Source: an uncultured Clostridia bacterium (GTDB lineage Bacteria; Bacillota; Clostridia; Christensenellales; CAG-314). From it: DNA of 29,474 bases. Shown here piece by piece: positions 7,352 to 14,458 of this stretch. The position numbers were made by a program, and so were the translations under genes. The stretch's first letter is position 1. Each line of letters opens with the position of its first letter. Where the stretch lies: the NCBI GenBank assembly GCA_934203075.1, contig CAKPYT010000011.1:1-29474 (forward strand), given 5' to 3'. The notes beneath the pieces were generated by a model that did not search any database, was not told where the DNA came from, and saw only the letters and a list, made by a program, of their open reading frames with translations.

Positions 7352-8107
7352 TTACTGTTCCGCATAGAAATGCAGGAACCACGCTTTGGAAAATGCACGA
7401 TTAAACGATTCGTCCGTATCGTCCGCCAGGACACGGAACACTTCGATCAATTTGCTGAAATACGAAGAAAGCAACAACAGAACCGTGAGCATCCCTACCG
7501 CCCCCGCCAACACAAAGCGGAGCCACCCGAGCGGCTCGGCAACCAATGCCGTACCAAGCCCCAAAATGACGGCCGTCATGAAAGTGTGAATTAAGAAGTA
7601 AATCGTTTCGGAACTGAACAGATTCTTTTTGGCATAGCGCATTTTTGCAAACTTTTTGCCTCGTTTGGTTTCTACGATATATCCGCGCCCCTTCTTACGC
7701 AAACATTGATAAAACGCTGCCTGCACAATGGCCTTGCTCAGCATTTCGTCTTTACAGTTCGACAGAACCGTAATCGTTTGACAGGTGAGCCAGTACACTT
7801 CTTTATAAACGCGGTAGCGAATAATGATGAGCGAAAACAAAATGCCGACGATGCCTGTCGCCAAAAAAACCAACCCTTTGCTGGTTAAACTCATCTCTGC
7901 GGAAGAGAGTGCAAACGGAACGATAAAGGAAACCAGTGCCAAATAGACGGTGATGATCTGATCGCGTTTGGTTTGCTGCAGCGTCAACTCCGAAGAGGCG
8001 TGATCGTATAAATCCTCCAGATTGTAATCCGCATTGGTCTTGATGACCTCTTGGGGAATTTGTTTATTTTCGAACTTCTTTTTTTCCGGATTGTGTTGCG
8101 TTTTCAT
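7352..8107 (-). CDS. Four-helix membrane protein of unknown function
   Basis: This 251-residue protein has two hydrophobic hairpins. The first is at about residues 48-66 (ITVYLALVSFIVPFALSS) and 76-98 (GLVFLATGIVGILFSLIII). The second is at about 172-196 (YFLIHTFMTAVILGLGTALV) and 202-222 (FVLAGAVGMLTVLLLLSSYF). They are separated by a basic ~70-residue cytoplasmic loop and preceded by a hydrophilic N-terminus. The paired-helix layout loosely recalls SLATT-type membrane proteins, but I see no diagnostic motif and make no assignment. The ATG at 8107 overlaps the stop of the upstream inositol-monophosphatase gene by 4 bases (ATGA), and GAGGAG lies 6 bases before the ATG inside that gene. Tight translational coupling is therefore likely, hinting at joint function. 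Confidence 0.75.
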   Translation of the reverse strand: MKTQHNPEKKKFENKQIPQEVIKTNADYNLEDLYDHASSELTLQQTKRDQIITVYLALVSFIVPFALSSAEMSLTSKGLVFLATGIVGILFSLIIIRYRVYKEVYWLTCQTITVLSNCKDEMLSKAIVQAAFYQCLRKKGRGYIVETKRGKKFAKMRYAKKNLFSSETIYFLIHTFMTAVILGLGTALVAEPLGWLRFVLAGAVGMLTVLLLLSSYFSKLIEVFRVLADDTDESFNRAFSKAWFLHFYAEQ

Positions 8108-8904
8108 AGTTTCTCCTCATACGGAACCGCTTTCATTTTTTTGCAAACGATGTTTTGCAGCTCTTCGTAGTTTTCCGCGGTATTTGCGCCGATCAGCGGC
8201 GTTGGCTTATCGAACGCAAGCGATTTCCCTCGAAAACCTTTCAGAATTCCGCCCGCCTCGGAAAGAATCAAAAAGGCAGCGGCATAATCCCACGGGAACA
8301 CGCGGATTTCAAAATATAAATCGCAGCGCCCTGCCGCAAGATAGCACAGTTCCAAAGCGCAACTGCCGAAGCGACGGATGTCGCTGCACCGGAGATACGC
8401 TTCCATAATGATTTCCGCGCAAAGCGGAGCGTACGCCTTTTGATACAAACTCATGGCAGTGCAGAACAACCCGTCCGCAAAGACACGCTGCGATGCGTAA
8501 ATCGGCTTGCCGTTTAAGTAGGCGCCCTTCCCCGCTTCGGCATAGAACATTTCGTCGTGAAACGGATTGTACACCACCCCGACCAAAGGCTTACCGTTTT
8601 GCAGCAACGCTACGCTGATGGCACTTTCCTTTACCCCGTGGGCATAGTTTGCCGTCCCGTCGATGGGGTCGATGACAAAAACGTACTCCTTCCCCTGTGT
8701 CTGAATCAAATCGTTTTCTTCGCACAAGAACCCGCAACCCGGCAGGAGACGAGCCAATTCTTTGCACAAAAACGCCTGAATTTCCACGTCGTGAGAGGTC
8801 ACGACGTTTGCAAACGAATCCTTTTGTTTTACCGTAAAGCAATCGTTCCTCATAATGCTTGCTGCCTTTCGGACCACTGCTTTGATCTGTTCCAATCGTT
8901 CCAT
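8104..8904 (-). CDS. suhB: Inositol monophosphatase family protein (SuhB-like)
   Basis: This 266-residue Mg2+-dependent phosphatase has the complete family signature set: FLCEEND (metal-binding Glu) near residue 69, DPIDGTANYAHG near residue 87 (the DPIDGT metal/substrate motif), and WDYAAAFLILSEAGG near residue 209 (the C-terminal WDxAA motif). Family members hydrolyse myo-inositol-1-phosphate or other small phosphates (PAP, fructose-1,6-bisphosphate), and sequence alone does not decide which. The ATG at 8904 has no ribosome site at normal distance. A consensus promoter ends 6 bases before it, so the mRNA is predicted to start on the ATG itself. It is co-transcribed with the membrane protein gene that overlaps its stop. 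Confidence 0.88.
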   Translation of the reverse strand: MERLEQIKAVVRKAASIMRNDCFTVKQKDSFANVVTSHDVEIQAFLCKELARLLPGCGFLCEENDLIQTQGKEYVFVIDPIDGTANYAHGVKESAISVALLQNGKPLVGVVYNPFHDEMFYAEAGKGAYLNGKPIYASQRVFADGLFCTAMSLYQKAYAPLCAEIIMEAYLRCSDIRRFGSCALELCYLAAGRCDLYFEIRVFPWDYAAAFLILSEAGGILKGFRGKSLAFDKPTPLIGANTAENYEELQNIVCKKMKAVPYEEKL

Positions 8905-8910
8905 ACGTGT

Positions 8911-8939
8911 ATTATGATAGCCTCCTTCCGATTTGTCAA
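8911..8939 (-). promoter_or_regulatory. Consensus promoter giving a leaderless suhB-like mRNA
   Basis: On the minus strand TTGACA (8939-8934), exactly 17 bases, CATAAT (8916-8911), then ACACGT and the ATG at 8904. The expected start point, 7 bases after the -10, is the A of ATG. An AAGGAGG at 8927-8921 lies inside the spacer, 16 bases from the ATG, too far to act normally. Confidence 0.75.
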
Positions 8940-9000
8940 TACGCTGCCGGGATTTTTACTTTACGCCCGGTTTCTTCCGACAAGAATTCTCTACGAAACA

Positions 9001-9037
9001 AAAAAACGGCAGTTTTGACAATCTTCAAAACTACCGT
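9001..9037 (-). terminator. Terminator of the tRNA-Pro transcript
   Basis: On the minus strand ACGGTAGTTTTGA (9037-9025) pairs with TCAAAACTGCCGT (9018-9006) through 13 bp with one G-T wobble, followed by Ts at 9005-9001. It begins 7 bases after the tRNA end. Confidence 0.85.
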
Positions 9038-9043
9038 AAAAGG

Positions 9044-9120
9044 TGGTCGGAGTGGCGGGATTTGAACCCACGACCTTTTGGTCCCGAACCAAACGCGCTA
9101 CCAAACTGCGCTACACCCCG
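9044..9120 (-). tRNA. tRNA-Pro, anticodon CGG
   Basis: This is a 77-base cloverleaf on the minus strand. The acceptor CGGGGTG pairs with CACTCCG (one G-T pair). The D arm is GCGC/GCGC, and the anticodon stem TTTGG/CCAAA encloses loop TTCGGGA, anticodon at 9086-9084 reading CCG codons. The T arm is GTGGG-TTCAAAT-CCCGC. The discriminator is A and the CCA is encoded. It is a single tRNA with its own promoter and terminator. Confidence 0.97.
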
Positions 9121-9133
9121 AAACAGCAATAGT

Positions 9134-9162
9134 ATTATTGCACAAATCTTGCATTTAGGCAA
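9134..9162 (-). promoter_or_regulatory. Promoter of tRNA-Pro
   Basis: On the minus strand TTGCCT (9162-9157), 17 bases, AATAAT (9139-9134) with an extended TGC before it. The predicted start near 9127 is 7 bases before the mature tRNA. Confidence 0.65.
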
Positions 9163-9299
9163 GTTATTTTTCTTGTTTTTTCTGTTTTTACCATATTTTT
9201 GTATCGTTTGTCGTTTCAAACAGCGGAAGGCTTCCCCTCTTTTTTATAAAATCCCCTCCGGAAAAGGCAAATCCGTCCGCAGGCAGTATACAGAAAAGA

Positions 9300-9352
9300 T
9301 TCGTTTTATACAAAATATTCATATTATACATAAATATTTGCATAATATACAT
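9300..9352 (+). repeat. Iterated AT-rich 14-mers upstream of the amino-acid ABC operon
   Basis: TTCATATTATACAT (9318-9331) and TGCATAATATACAT (9339-9352) match at 12 of 14 bases and lie exactly 21 bp apart, two helical turns. TTCGTTTTATACAA (9300-9313) matches the first at 11 of 14, offset by 18. Same-face spacing suggests an operator for a dimeric or hexameric regulator. The 21-bp spacing resembles paired ARG boxes, but the half-site spacing is one base short of the ArgR consensus, so the regulator is unassigned. This is the notable content of the 9121-9458 gap besides promoters. Confidence 0.5.
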
Positions 9353-9401
9353 TCTATGGAATATTTTAGAAAAATTTTTTGAATAAATAGCATAAAATTG
9401 C

Positions 9402-9430
9402 TTTACAAGTTTTGAGAAAGGGTGTATAGT
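9402..9430 (+). promoter_or_regulatory. Promoter of the amino-acid ABC transporter operon
   Basis: TTTACA (9402-9407), 17 bases, TATAGT (9425-9430); each hexamer matches consensus at 5 of 6. The predicted start near 9437 leaves a 22-base leader that includes GGAGG. Confidence 0.72.
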
Positions 9431-9458
9431 GTGTTCATCTTCATTGGAGGCAATCGAT

Positions 9459-10253
9459 ATGAAAAAGATCTTAACAATTTGTACCGTCATCGTTTTGTTG
9501 TTCGCTATGGTTTTTACCTTTACCGCCTGCGGCAACAGCAACACTCTTTACGTTTACACCGAAGCAGGTTTTGCGCCGTTTGAATTCTTGAACCATGACG
9601 AAGTGGTCGGCCTCGACGCCATCATCGGCTTTATGGTAGCGCAGGAACTTGGCATGAAGCTCGAAATTAAAAACGTGGACTTTAACGCCATTCCCGAAGC
9701 GGTGAAAAACTCGCCGGAGAATTCCCTGGGCATTGCAGGCATTACCATCTGCGAAATTGACGGAATCACCTTCAGCAACCCCTACTTTACCTCTCAACAA
9801 TACATTCTGGCAAAGAAAGGCACCTTTACTTCAAGCTCGGACTCGCTGGAACTCAGTGTGCTGAACAATAAGAAGGTCGGGGCGCAACTCAGCACCACCG
9901 GTCACAGCCTGCTGAAAGACAGCGTTGAAAATAACACCCTTACCGGAGTGGAAATCGTAACCAACCAAAAATACAATTTCTTGGTAGAATCCTTAAAGAA
10001 CGGCAATCTGGACGCTATCGTCATTGACAAAACGCCTGCGGAAAGCTACCAAAAGGCCAACAGCGAAGACCTGGAAATCTTCCCGATTGCGGGTGCAGAC
10101 GTGGAAAGCTATGGTGTGGAAGTTGCTTCCTCCAACACGAAACTGCTTGCAACCGTAAACAAAGTGCTTGCATCCATCACGCCGGAACAAATTGCGGCTT
10201 GGGTAGAACACTACACCGCACTTGCCAACGAAATTGCAGGCGTGAACGCATAA
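9459..10253 (+). CDS. Polar amino-acid ABC transporter, substrate-binding lipoprotein
   Basis: This 264-residue type 3 solute-binding lipoprotein is expected on the outer face of the membrane. The ATG at 9459 is chosen because TTGGAGG lies 7 bases upstream and it opens a lipoprotein signal peptide (MKKILTICTVIVLLFAMVF) with lipobox FTAC, placing the lipidated Cys near residue 25. The mature part has the family order: LYVYTEAGFAPFEF, a GLDAIIGFMVAQELGMK helix (usually GFDVDL), then AGITICEIDGITFSNPYF. The Arg that often follows the AGMT motif is not obvious, so the ligand may not be a standard alpha-amino acid. Permease and ATPase genes follow on the same transcript. A strong hairpin without U tract directly downstream probably protects this cistron's mRNA and raises its level. 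Confidence 0.88.
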   Translation: MKKILTICTVIVLLFAMVFTFTACGNSNTLYVYTEAGFAPFEFLNHDEVVGLDAIIGFMVAQELGMKLEIKNVDFNAIPEAVKNSPENSLGIAGITICEIDGITFSNPYFTSQQYILAKKGTFTSSSDSLELSVLNNKKVGAQLSTTGHSLLKDSVENNTLTGVEIVTNQKYNFLVESLKNGNLDAIVIDKTPAESYQKANSEDLEIFPIAGADVESYGVEVASSNTKLLATVNKVLASITPEQIAAWVEHYTALANEIAGVNA

Positions 10254-10280
10254 CAACCCTTAACGACACATGATTTACGC

Positions 10281-10309
10281 AGTTTCAGCAGGCGTCGCCT
10301 GCTGAAACT
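10281..10309 (+). other. Intercistronic mRNA hairpin after the binding-protein gene
   Basis: AGTTTCAGCAGGC (10281-10293) pairs perfectly over 13 bp with GCCTGCTGAAACT (10297-10309) around a GTC loop, with no U tract after it. The position between binding-protein and permease cistrons is typical of a stabilising or partial-termination hairpin that sets binding protein above permease. Confidence 0.75.
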
Positions 10310-10328
10310 TTGGCGTATCGGAGAAAAA

Positions 10329-11042
10329 ATGTTTTTAGCAAAAAGTCTGTCTCAATTATTTTTTGACAATTTTATCGGCGAAAACAATCGCTGGCTCACC
10401 TCCATCGGAAAAGGCCTTGGGGTGACGCTTGCGGTAACAAGCTTTGCCGTTGCCTGCGGGCTGGTGATCGGTTCCCTGATGGCGGTGCTTCGCGTCAGCT
10501 ATCAGCGTGCGGAACGTAAAAACTGGCTGCTGAAAATCGGCAATGCGATTGCAAACCTCTACATCACGGTGATTCGGGGCACCCCTGTCGCCCTGCAACT
10601 GCTCATCATTTATATGGTCGTATTCAAATTTCAGGGAAACGGTATTTTGGTCGGCGGAGTGGCCTTCGGCATCAACTCCGGCGCGTACGTTGCGGAAATT
10701 ATCCGCGGGGGCATTCTTGCCGTGGACAAAGGACAAACGGAAGCGGGGCTTTCGCTGGGACTTAGCAATGCTACCGTTATGACACGCATCGTTGCCCCGC
10801 AGGCATTGAAAACGGTTTTGCCCTCGCTTGGCAACGAATTTATTGCCGTATTGAAAGAAACAGCCATTTTAGGGACCGTAAGCGTTTACGACCTGACGTT
10901 CGTTTCGCAGAATATTATTTCCTACACGAGGGATTATCTGTTTAACTTGTGCGGCGTGGCGGTGCTTTACCTCGCCATTGTGCTACTGTTAACCTATCTG
11001 CTAAAACTCTTGGAGAGGAGGCTTGCAAAAAGTGATAAATAA
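10329..11042 (+). CDS. Polar amino-acid ABC transporter permease (HisM/GlnP family)
   Basis: This 237-residue inner-membrane permease has about five hydrophobic segments. The family's cytoplasmic coupling (EAA) loop is at about residues 138-160: EAGLSLGLSNATVMTRIVAP, the stretch that docks on the ATPase. The GTPVALQLLIIYM stretch near residue 84 is also typical of the HisMQ group. Only one permease gene is present, so the transporter probably uses a homodimer. The ATG at 10329 has GGAG 5 bases upstream. The 3' end overlaps the ATPase gene by 11 bases, so the two are translationally coupled. Confidence 0.9.
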   Translation: MFLAKSLSQLFFDNFIGENNRWLTSIGKGLGVTLAVTSFAVACGLVIGSLMAVLRVSYQRAERKNWLLKIGNAIANLYITVIRGTPVALQLLIIYMVVFKFQGNGILVGGVAFGINSGAYVAEIIRGGILAVDKGQTEAGLSLGLSNATVMTRIVAPQALKTVLPSLGNEFIAVLKETAILGTVSVYDLTFVSQNIISYTRDYLFNLCGVAVLYLAIVLLLTYLLKLLERRLAKSDK

Positions 11043-11781
11043 CGAAAAAGAATTGATTCGGGTATGCAACCTGAAAAAGAGTTTTCGGGATCTGAACGTA
11101 TTGAACGGGATAGACCTGACCATTCGGGAAGGCGAGCAGGTGGTTGTCATCGGCCCTTCCGGCAGCGGAAAAAGCACACTTCTGCGTTGTTTAAACCTTT
11201 TGGAGCACCCGACGGAGGGGCAGATTTTCTTTGACGGAGTAGAAATTACCGATCCGAAACAAAACATCGCGCCGATTCGTCAACAAATGGGCATGGTGTT
11301 TCAACATTTTAACCTGTTTCCTCATCTGACGGTGCTGCAAAATATGACGCTGGCACCCGTGCAACTCGGCATCGCTTCCAAAGAAGAAGCCGAGGCCTCC
11401 GCTTTGGCGCTATTGGCAAAAGTCGGCCTGCAAGAAAAAGCCAACAGTTATCCGAACAGCCTTTCCGGCGGACAAAAGCAAAGGGTTGCCATCGTGCGGG
11501 CCTTGGCAATGCATCCGAAAGTGATGCTGTTTGACGAACCGACCAGTGCGCTCGACCCGGAAATGGTCGGCGAAGTATTGCAAGTGATGCAGGATCTGGC
11601 AAAAGAAGGCATGACGATGGTGGTGGTAACGCATGAAATGGGCTTTGCAAAAAACGTTGCGAGCCGCGTACTGTTTGTGAATGACGGCGTCATCGAAGAA
11701 GATGCCCCCCCTGCCCTGTTCTTTACGCAGCCGAAGAGCAAACGGCTGCAGGAATTTCTTTCCAAAGTGCGCCATATTTAG
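11032..11781 (+). CDS. Polar amino-acid ABC transporter ATP-binding protein
   Basis: This ATPase subunit of about 249 residues has Walker A GPSGSGKST near residue 38, the Q-loop in GMVFQHFNLFPHLTVLQN, signature LSGGQKQR, Walker B VMLFDEPTSALDPE and the switch His in VVVTHEMGFA: all complete. It energises the binding protein and permease encoded before it. I prefer the GTG at 11032 (VINNEKELIRVCNLKK) because GAGGAGG ends 10 bases upstream. An in-frame TTG at 11023 sits directly against that site. It closes the operon, with a terminator about 95 bases downstream. Confidence 0.9.
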   Translation: MINNEKELIRVCNLKKSFRDLNVLNGIDLTIREGEQVVVIGPSGSGKSTLLRCLNLLEHPTEGQIFFDGVEITDPKQNIAPIRQQMGMVFQHFNLFPHLTVLQNMTLAPVQLGIASKEEAEASALALLAKVGLQEKANSYPNSLSGGQKQRVAIVRALAMHPKVMLFDEPTSALDPEMVGEVLQVMQDLAKEGMTMVVVTHEMGFAKNVASRVLFVNDGVIEEDAPPALFFTQPKSKRLQEFLSKVRHI

Positions 11782-11875
11782 ACCCGAACGACCGAACCGT
11801 GCCGCAGCACGAACGTTTTGAAAGTTCTTTGATCGGTTCCGGGCCCTGAAAGAACAAACCGTCTTTTTCTATCTT

Positions 11876-11911
11876 AAAAAGCATAGCCGGCTATGGCTAT
11901 GCTTTTCTTTT
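11876..11911. terminator. Bidirectional terminator between convergent operons
   Basis: AAAAAGCATAGCC (11876-11888), loop GGCTAT, GGCTATGCTTTT (11895-11906), then CTTTTT. The A and T arms serve both the ABC operon and the minus-strand operon ending at 11991. The flanking 200 bases hold only a GTTCTTT/AAAGAAC inverted pair around 11825-11855. Confidence 0.87.
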
Positions 11912-11990
11912 TGCCCTTTGTGGCCGCCGATCCTTTCGCTTTGTTTCGAGGTTTTTTGCGCTTCTGACGCAACCCAGGCGCGAACGGCTT

Positions 11991-12725
11991 TCAGCGCATC
12001 TTTTTCGGGTCTGGTATATTTTTTCCGAAGTAGTTCTCGCAAATAAACTCCTGCGAAGGGATTCCGCGTTCCTTCATCTGCCGCAGAAACGCGGCTTTTT
12101 CATAGGGAAGGCTGATTCGCTCCATCGACCACCCTTCCTGCGAGACCGTCAAAACAATGCTTTTGGCATTGCTTTCTCCGTTGCAGCCGACGGAGCCGAC
12201 GTCGATATAAGTACGCTTGCCGAAGACGTCCCATGGGACGTGCTCATGCCCGTAGAAAATGACGGAAGCCCGCAGATTGGAAAACATTTCGTTCAGGTTT
12301 TCTTCCGTCGGCCGATGCGTGATCGGAAAAAACCGTTTGCCACGAAACGCATAGTGTGTAAAAGCAAACCGTTTGCCGAACCACGTGCGATAACGCACGA
12401 AAGGCCATTTTCGAATGGCGGCTTCGTATTCCTCTCCCATTTGTTCCCGAATGAATTTTTCATGCACGACTTCGTCCGGCAGGAGTTTTTTCTGACAGTG
12501 CTCCACCCCGTATAAGTACGTCCATTCGTGATTTCCCAAAACGCATTGCACGTTTTGCTGCAACAACAGCCGGACGCACTCCGGCGAAGCACTGCCGAGC
12601 GAAACGGCATCGCCCAGGTGAAACACTTCTTTGCACCCGATCTTTTGAAAATATTTTAACGTTGTTTGCAGGGCAGGCAAATTGCCGTGACTATCCGAAA
12701 CGATCCCGATTCTGATCTCTTTCAT
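11991..12725 (-). CDS. Calcineurin-like metallophosphoesterase
   Basis: This 244-residue cytosolic phosphoesterase has all five metal-site blocks in order: SDSHGN near residue 9, HLGDAV near residue 35, LGNHE near residue 62, a His in FTHYAF near residue 122, and YGHEHVPWD near residue 157. The family includes YfcE-like phosphodiesterases and Ap4A hydrolases, and the substrate cannot be read from sequence. The ATG at 12725 is selected because MKEIRIGIVSDSHGN is the usual N-terminus; a longer reading from 12782 would run back into the peptidase gene. The ribosome site (GGGAAAG) is weak, but the gene starts 14 bases after the peptidase stop, so coupling is likely. It is the last gene of the rlmD operon. 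Confidence 0.86.
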   Translation of the reverse strand: MKEIRIGIVSDSHGNLPALQTTLKYFQKIGCKEVFHLGDAVSLGSASPECVRLLLQQNVQCVLGNHEWTYLYGVEHCQKKLLPDEVVHEKFIREQMGEEYEAAIRKWPFVRYRTWFGKRFAFTHYAFRGKRFFPITHRPTEENLNEMFSNLRASVIFYGHEHVPWDVFGKRTYIDVGSVGCNGESNAKSIVLTVSQEGWSMERISLPYEKAAFLRQMKERGIPSQEFICENYFGKNIPDPKKMR

Positions 12726-12739
12726 CTTTCCCGCACGCC

Positions 12740-14413
12740 TTATAGCCCCAGTTCCGTGCGAATCGTCGCGACGATATCGCAAAACGCTTCTTTCTCGAAG
12801 GGACTGGGCATTCCGACGGATTGCAAAAGTTCCGTATAGGTTTTGGTTCCGCCCTGCTGCAGAAATGCCATATAGCGACGGAACGTTCCGTCGAAATCCT
12901 TGCGCATCTGTCCTAAAAACTCAAATGCGGTCAGCTGTGCAATCACGTAATCGATGTAGTAGAACGGGCTCTCGAAGATGTGCGCCTGTTTTTGCCATGC
13001 ACGCCCCTGCCCGAAGAAGGGAAGCCCTTCCTGCGACAGGTACGGACGGAAAGTCTTCTCCAGGTTTTTCCAAAGTTCCAGGCGTTTGTCCGGCGTCATT
13101 TCCGGATGGAGGTAAACTTCCTCCTGAAAAGCATCCACCATCGTGCCGTAAGGCAAAAACGTAACGGCGCTTGCAATATGGCAAAACCGATAAATCGAAG
13201 CGTTTTTGCCGAAAAAGAGTTCCATCCAAGGATGCGTAAAGAACTCCATGCTCATACTGTGCACTTCTGCCGTTTCCATTGTGGTTCCCCTGAGTGCCGG
13301 ATTCTCGATGGCATACGCCTGATCGAATGCCAAGGCGTGTCCGAATTCATGCGTCAGCACTTCAATATCGCCGGAACTGCCGTTGAAGTTCGCCAGAATA
13401 AACGGTAAGCGGTATTTGGGCAGTTCGGTGCAATATCCGCCGCCCCACTTGCCCTCCCGGCTCAGAACGTCGAACGCTTCGCAATCGATCATGCGGCGAA
13501 TCAGTTCGCCCGTTTTCTCGTTCAATTCTTCGTACATCTTCACGCCGTTTTGAAAAATTTCTTCCACCGTTCCGATCGGCTTCGGCTCCGTTTGAGAAAA
13601 AACGTCGTTATCGTACAGCATTGTCCGGTCGATTCCAAGCGCCGGGTTGATTTTTTCGCGCAATTCACACACCAGCGGTACCAGATACTGCTGCACGTTT
13701 TCCCGCAGGCGCGCCAGATCCTCCCGCGTGTAGCAATTGCGCCCCATACGCAGATCCCCCAACGTTACGAAGCTTTCATACCCCAGCGTTTGCGCCATTT
13801 CTGTACGGACTTTTACCATACGGTCAAACACGTCGTCCGTTGCCTCTGCAATTTTCAAATACTCTGTTCCGAGGGCTTCCATTGCTTCTTTCCGTACGGA
13901 TCGGTCGCCGGAAGTAAAATACTTGCGCAGCCCGCTCGGCGGAAGAATTTCCCCGCGGAACGGCACGGTGATACCGCTCATGCGTTTGGTATACTCCGTG
14001 ACGAGCTGGTTTTCCTGCACGGTCAGCGACACGATTTTGCGATCGTTTGCTTTGCGGGCAATCTCCAGATTCCGAAAAAACACGGGCGGATAGAGTTTTT
14101 CCAGCTCTTTCAGGAAAGGCGAATCCAACAAAAGGTTGCCGAGTTCCGTGCTTCTTGCGCCAATCAACGGCATGATGCTATCGTAATAATCCTGCTCGTC
14201 GCCGTAAAACTTGTCACGCGTATCCTGCGAAAAACGAATATACGCCAAAGACGACATCGTCATAACGTTTTCGAAATATTCCTGTGCTTCGTCGTAAATC
14301 TGTTTTTGCGCCTGCGCGTTTTTTGCGTTATGCAGTTTTTCCTCACATTCCTGCAAGTAGGACAAAACTTCTTCCTGCGAGATCCTTTGATACGGCATTT
14401 CCGAGACTTTCAT
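12740..14413 (-). CDS. pepF: M3 family oligoendopeptidase
   Basis: This 557-residue zinc metallopeptidase cleaves short peptides in the cytosol. The HEFGH (HExxH) motif is at residues 355-359 (EVLTHEFGHALAFDQ). A likely third zinc ligand is Glu383 in TMETAEVHSMSMEFF, about 25 residues on as in the family. The C-terminal block FYYIDYVIAQLTAFEFLGQM is also characteristic. Length fits the PepF branch (550-600), shorter than thimet oligopeptidases. The ATG at 14413 has GGGGGAAG 5 bases upstream. It lies 45 bases after panE in the same operon. Confidence 0.92.
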   Translation of the reverse strand: MKVSEMPYQRISQEEVLSYLQECEEKLHNAKNAQAQKQIYDEAQEYFENVMTMSSLAYIRFSQDTRDKFYGDEQDYYDSIMPLIGARSTELGNLLLDSPFLKELEKLYPPVFFRNLEIARKANDRKIVSLTVQENQLVTEYTKRMSGITVPFRGEILPPSGLRKYFTSGDRSVRKEAMEALGTEYLKIAEATDDVFDRMVKVRTEMAQTLGYESFVTLGDLRMGRNCYTREDLARLRENVQQYLVPLVCELREKINPALGIDRTMLYDNDVFSQTEPKPIGTVEEIFQNGVKMYEELNEKTGELIRRMIDCEAFDVLSREGKWGGGYCTELPKYRLPFILANFNGSSGDIEVLTHEFGHALAFDQAYAIENPALRGTTMETAEVHSMSMEFFTHPWMELFFGKNASIYRFCHIASAVTFLPYGTMVDAFQEEVYLHPEMTPDKRLELWKNLEKTFRPYLSQEGLPFFGQGRAWQKQAHIFESPFYYIDYVIAQLTAFEFLGQMRKDFDGTFRRYMAFLQQGGTKTYTELLQSVGMPSPFEKEAFCDIVATIRTELGL

Positions 14414-14458
14414 GTTCTTCCCCCTTTTCTTCGACCCCTCTCCCTCCGGAGAGTTTTT

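Noticed and set aside
9360..9376. AATATTTTAGAAAAATT looked like a CodY box.
   Set aside because: Only about 11 of 15 positions fit the consensus in a very AT-rich stretch; not distinguishable from chance.
14414..14458. CTCTCC/GGAGAG with T5 on the plus strand between panE and pepF looked like a terminator.
   Set aside because: It points against the operon and no plus-strand gene precedes it; probably chance around the pepF ribosome region.
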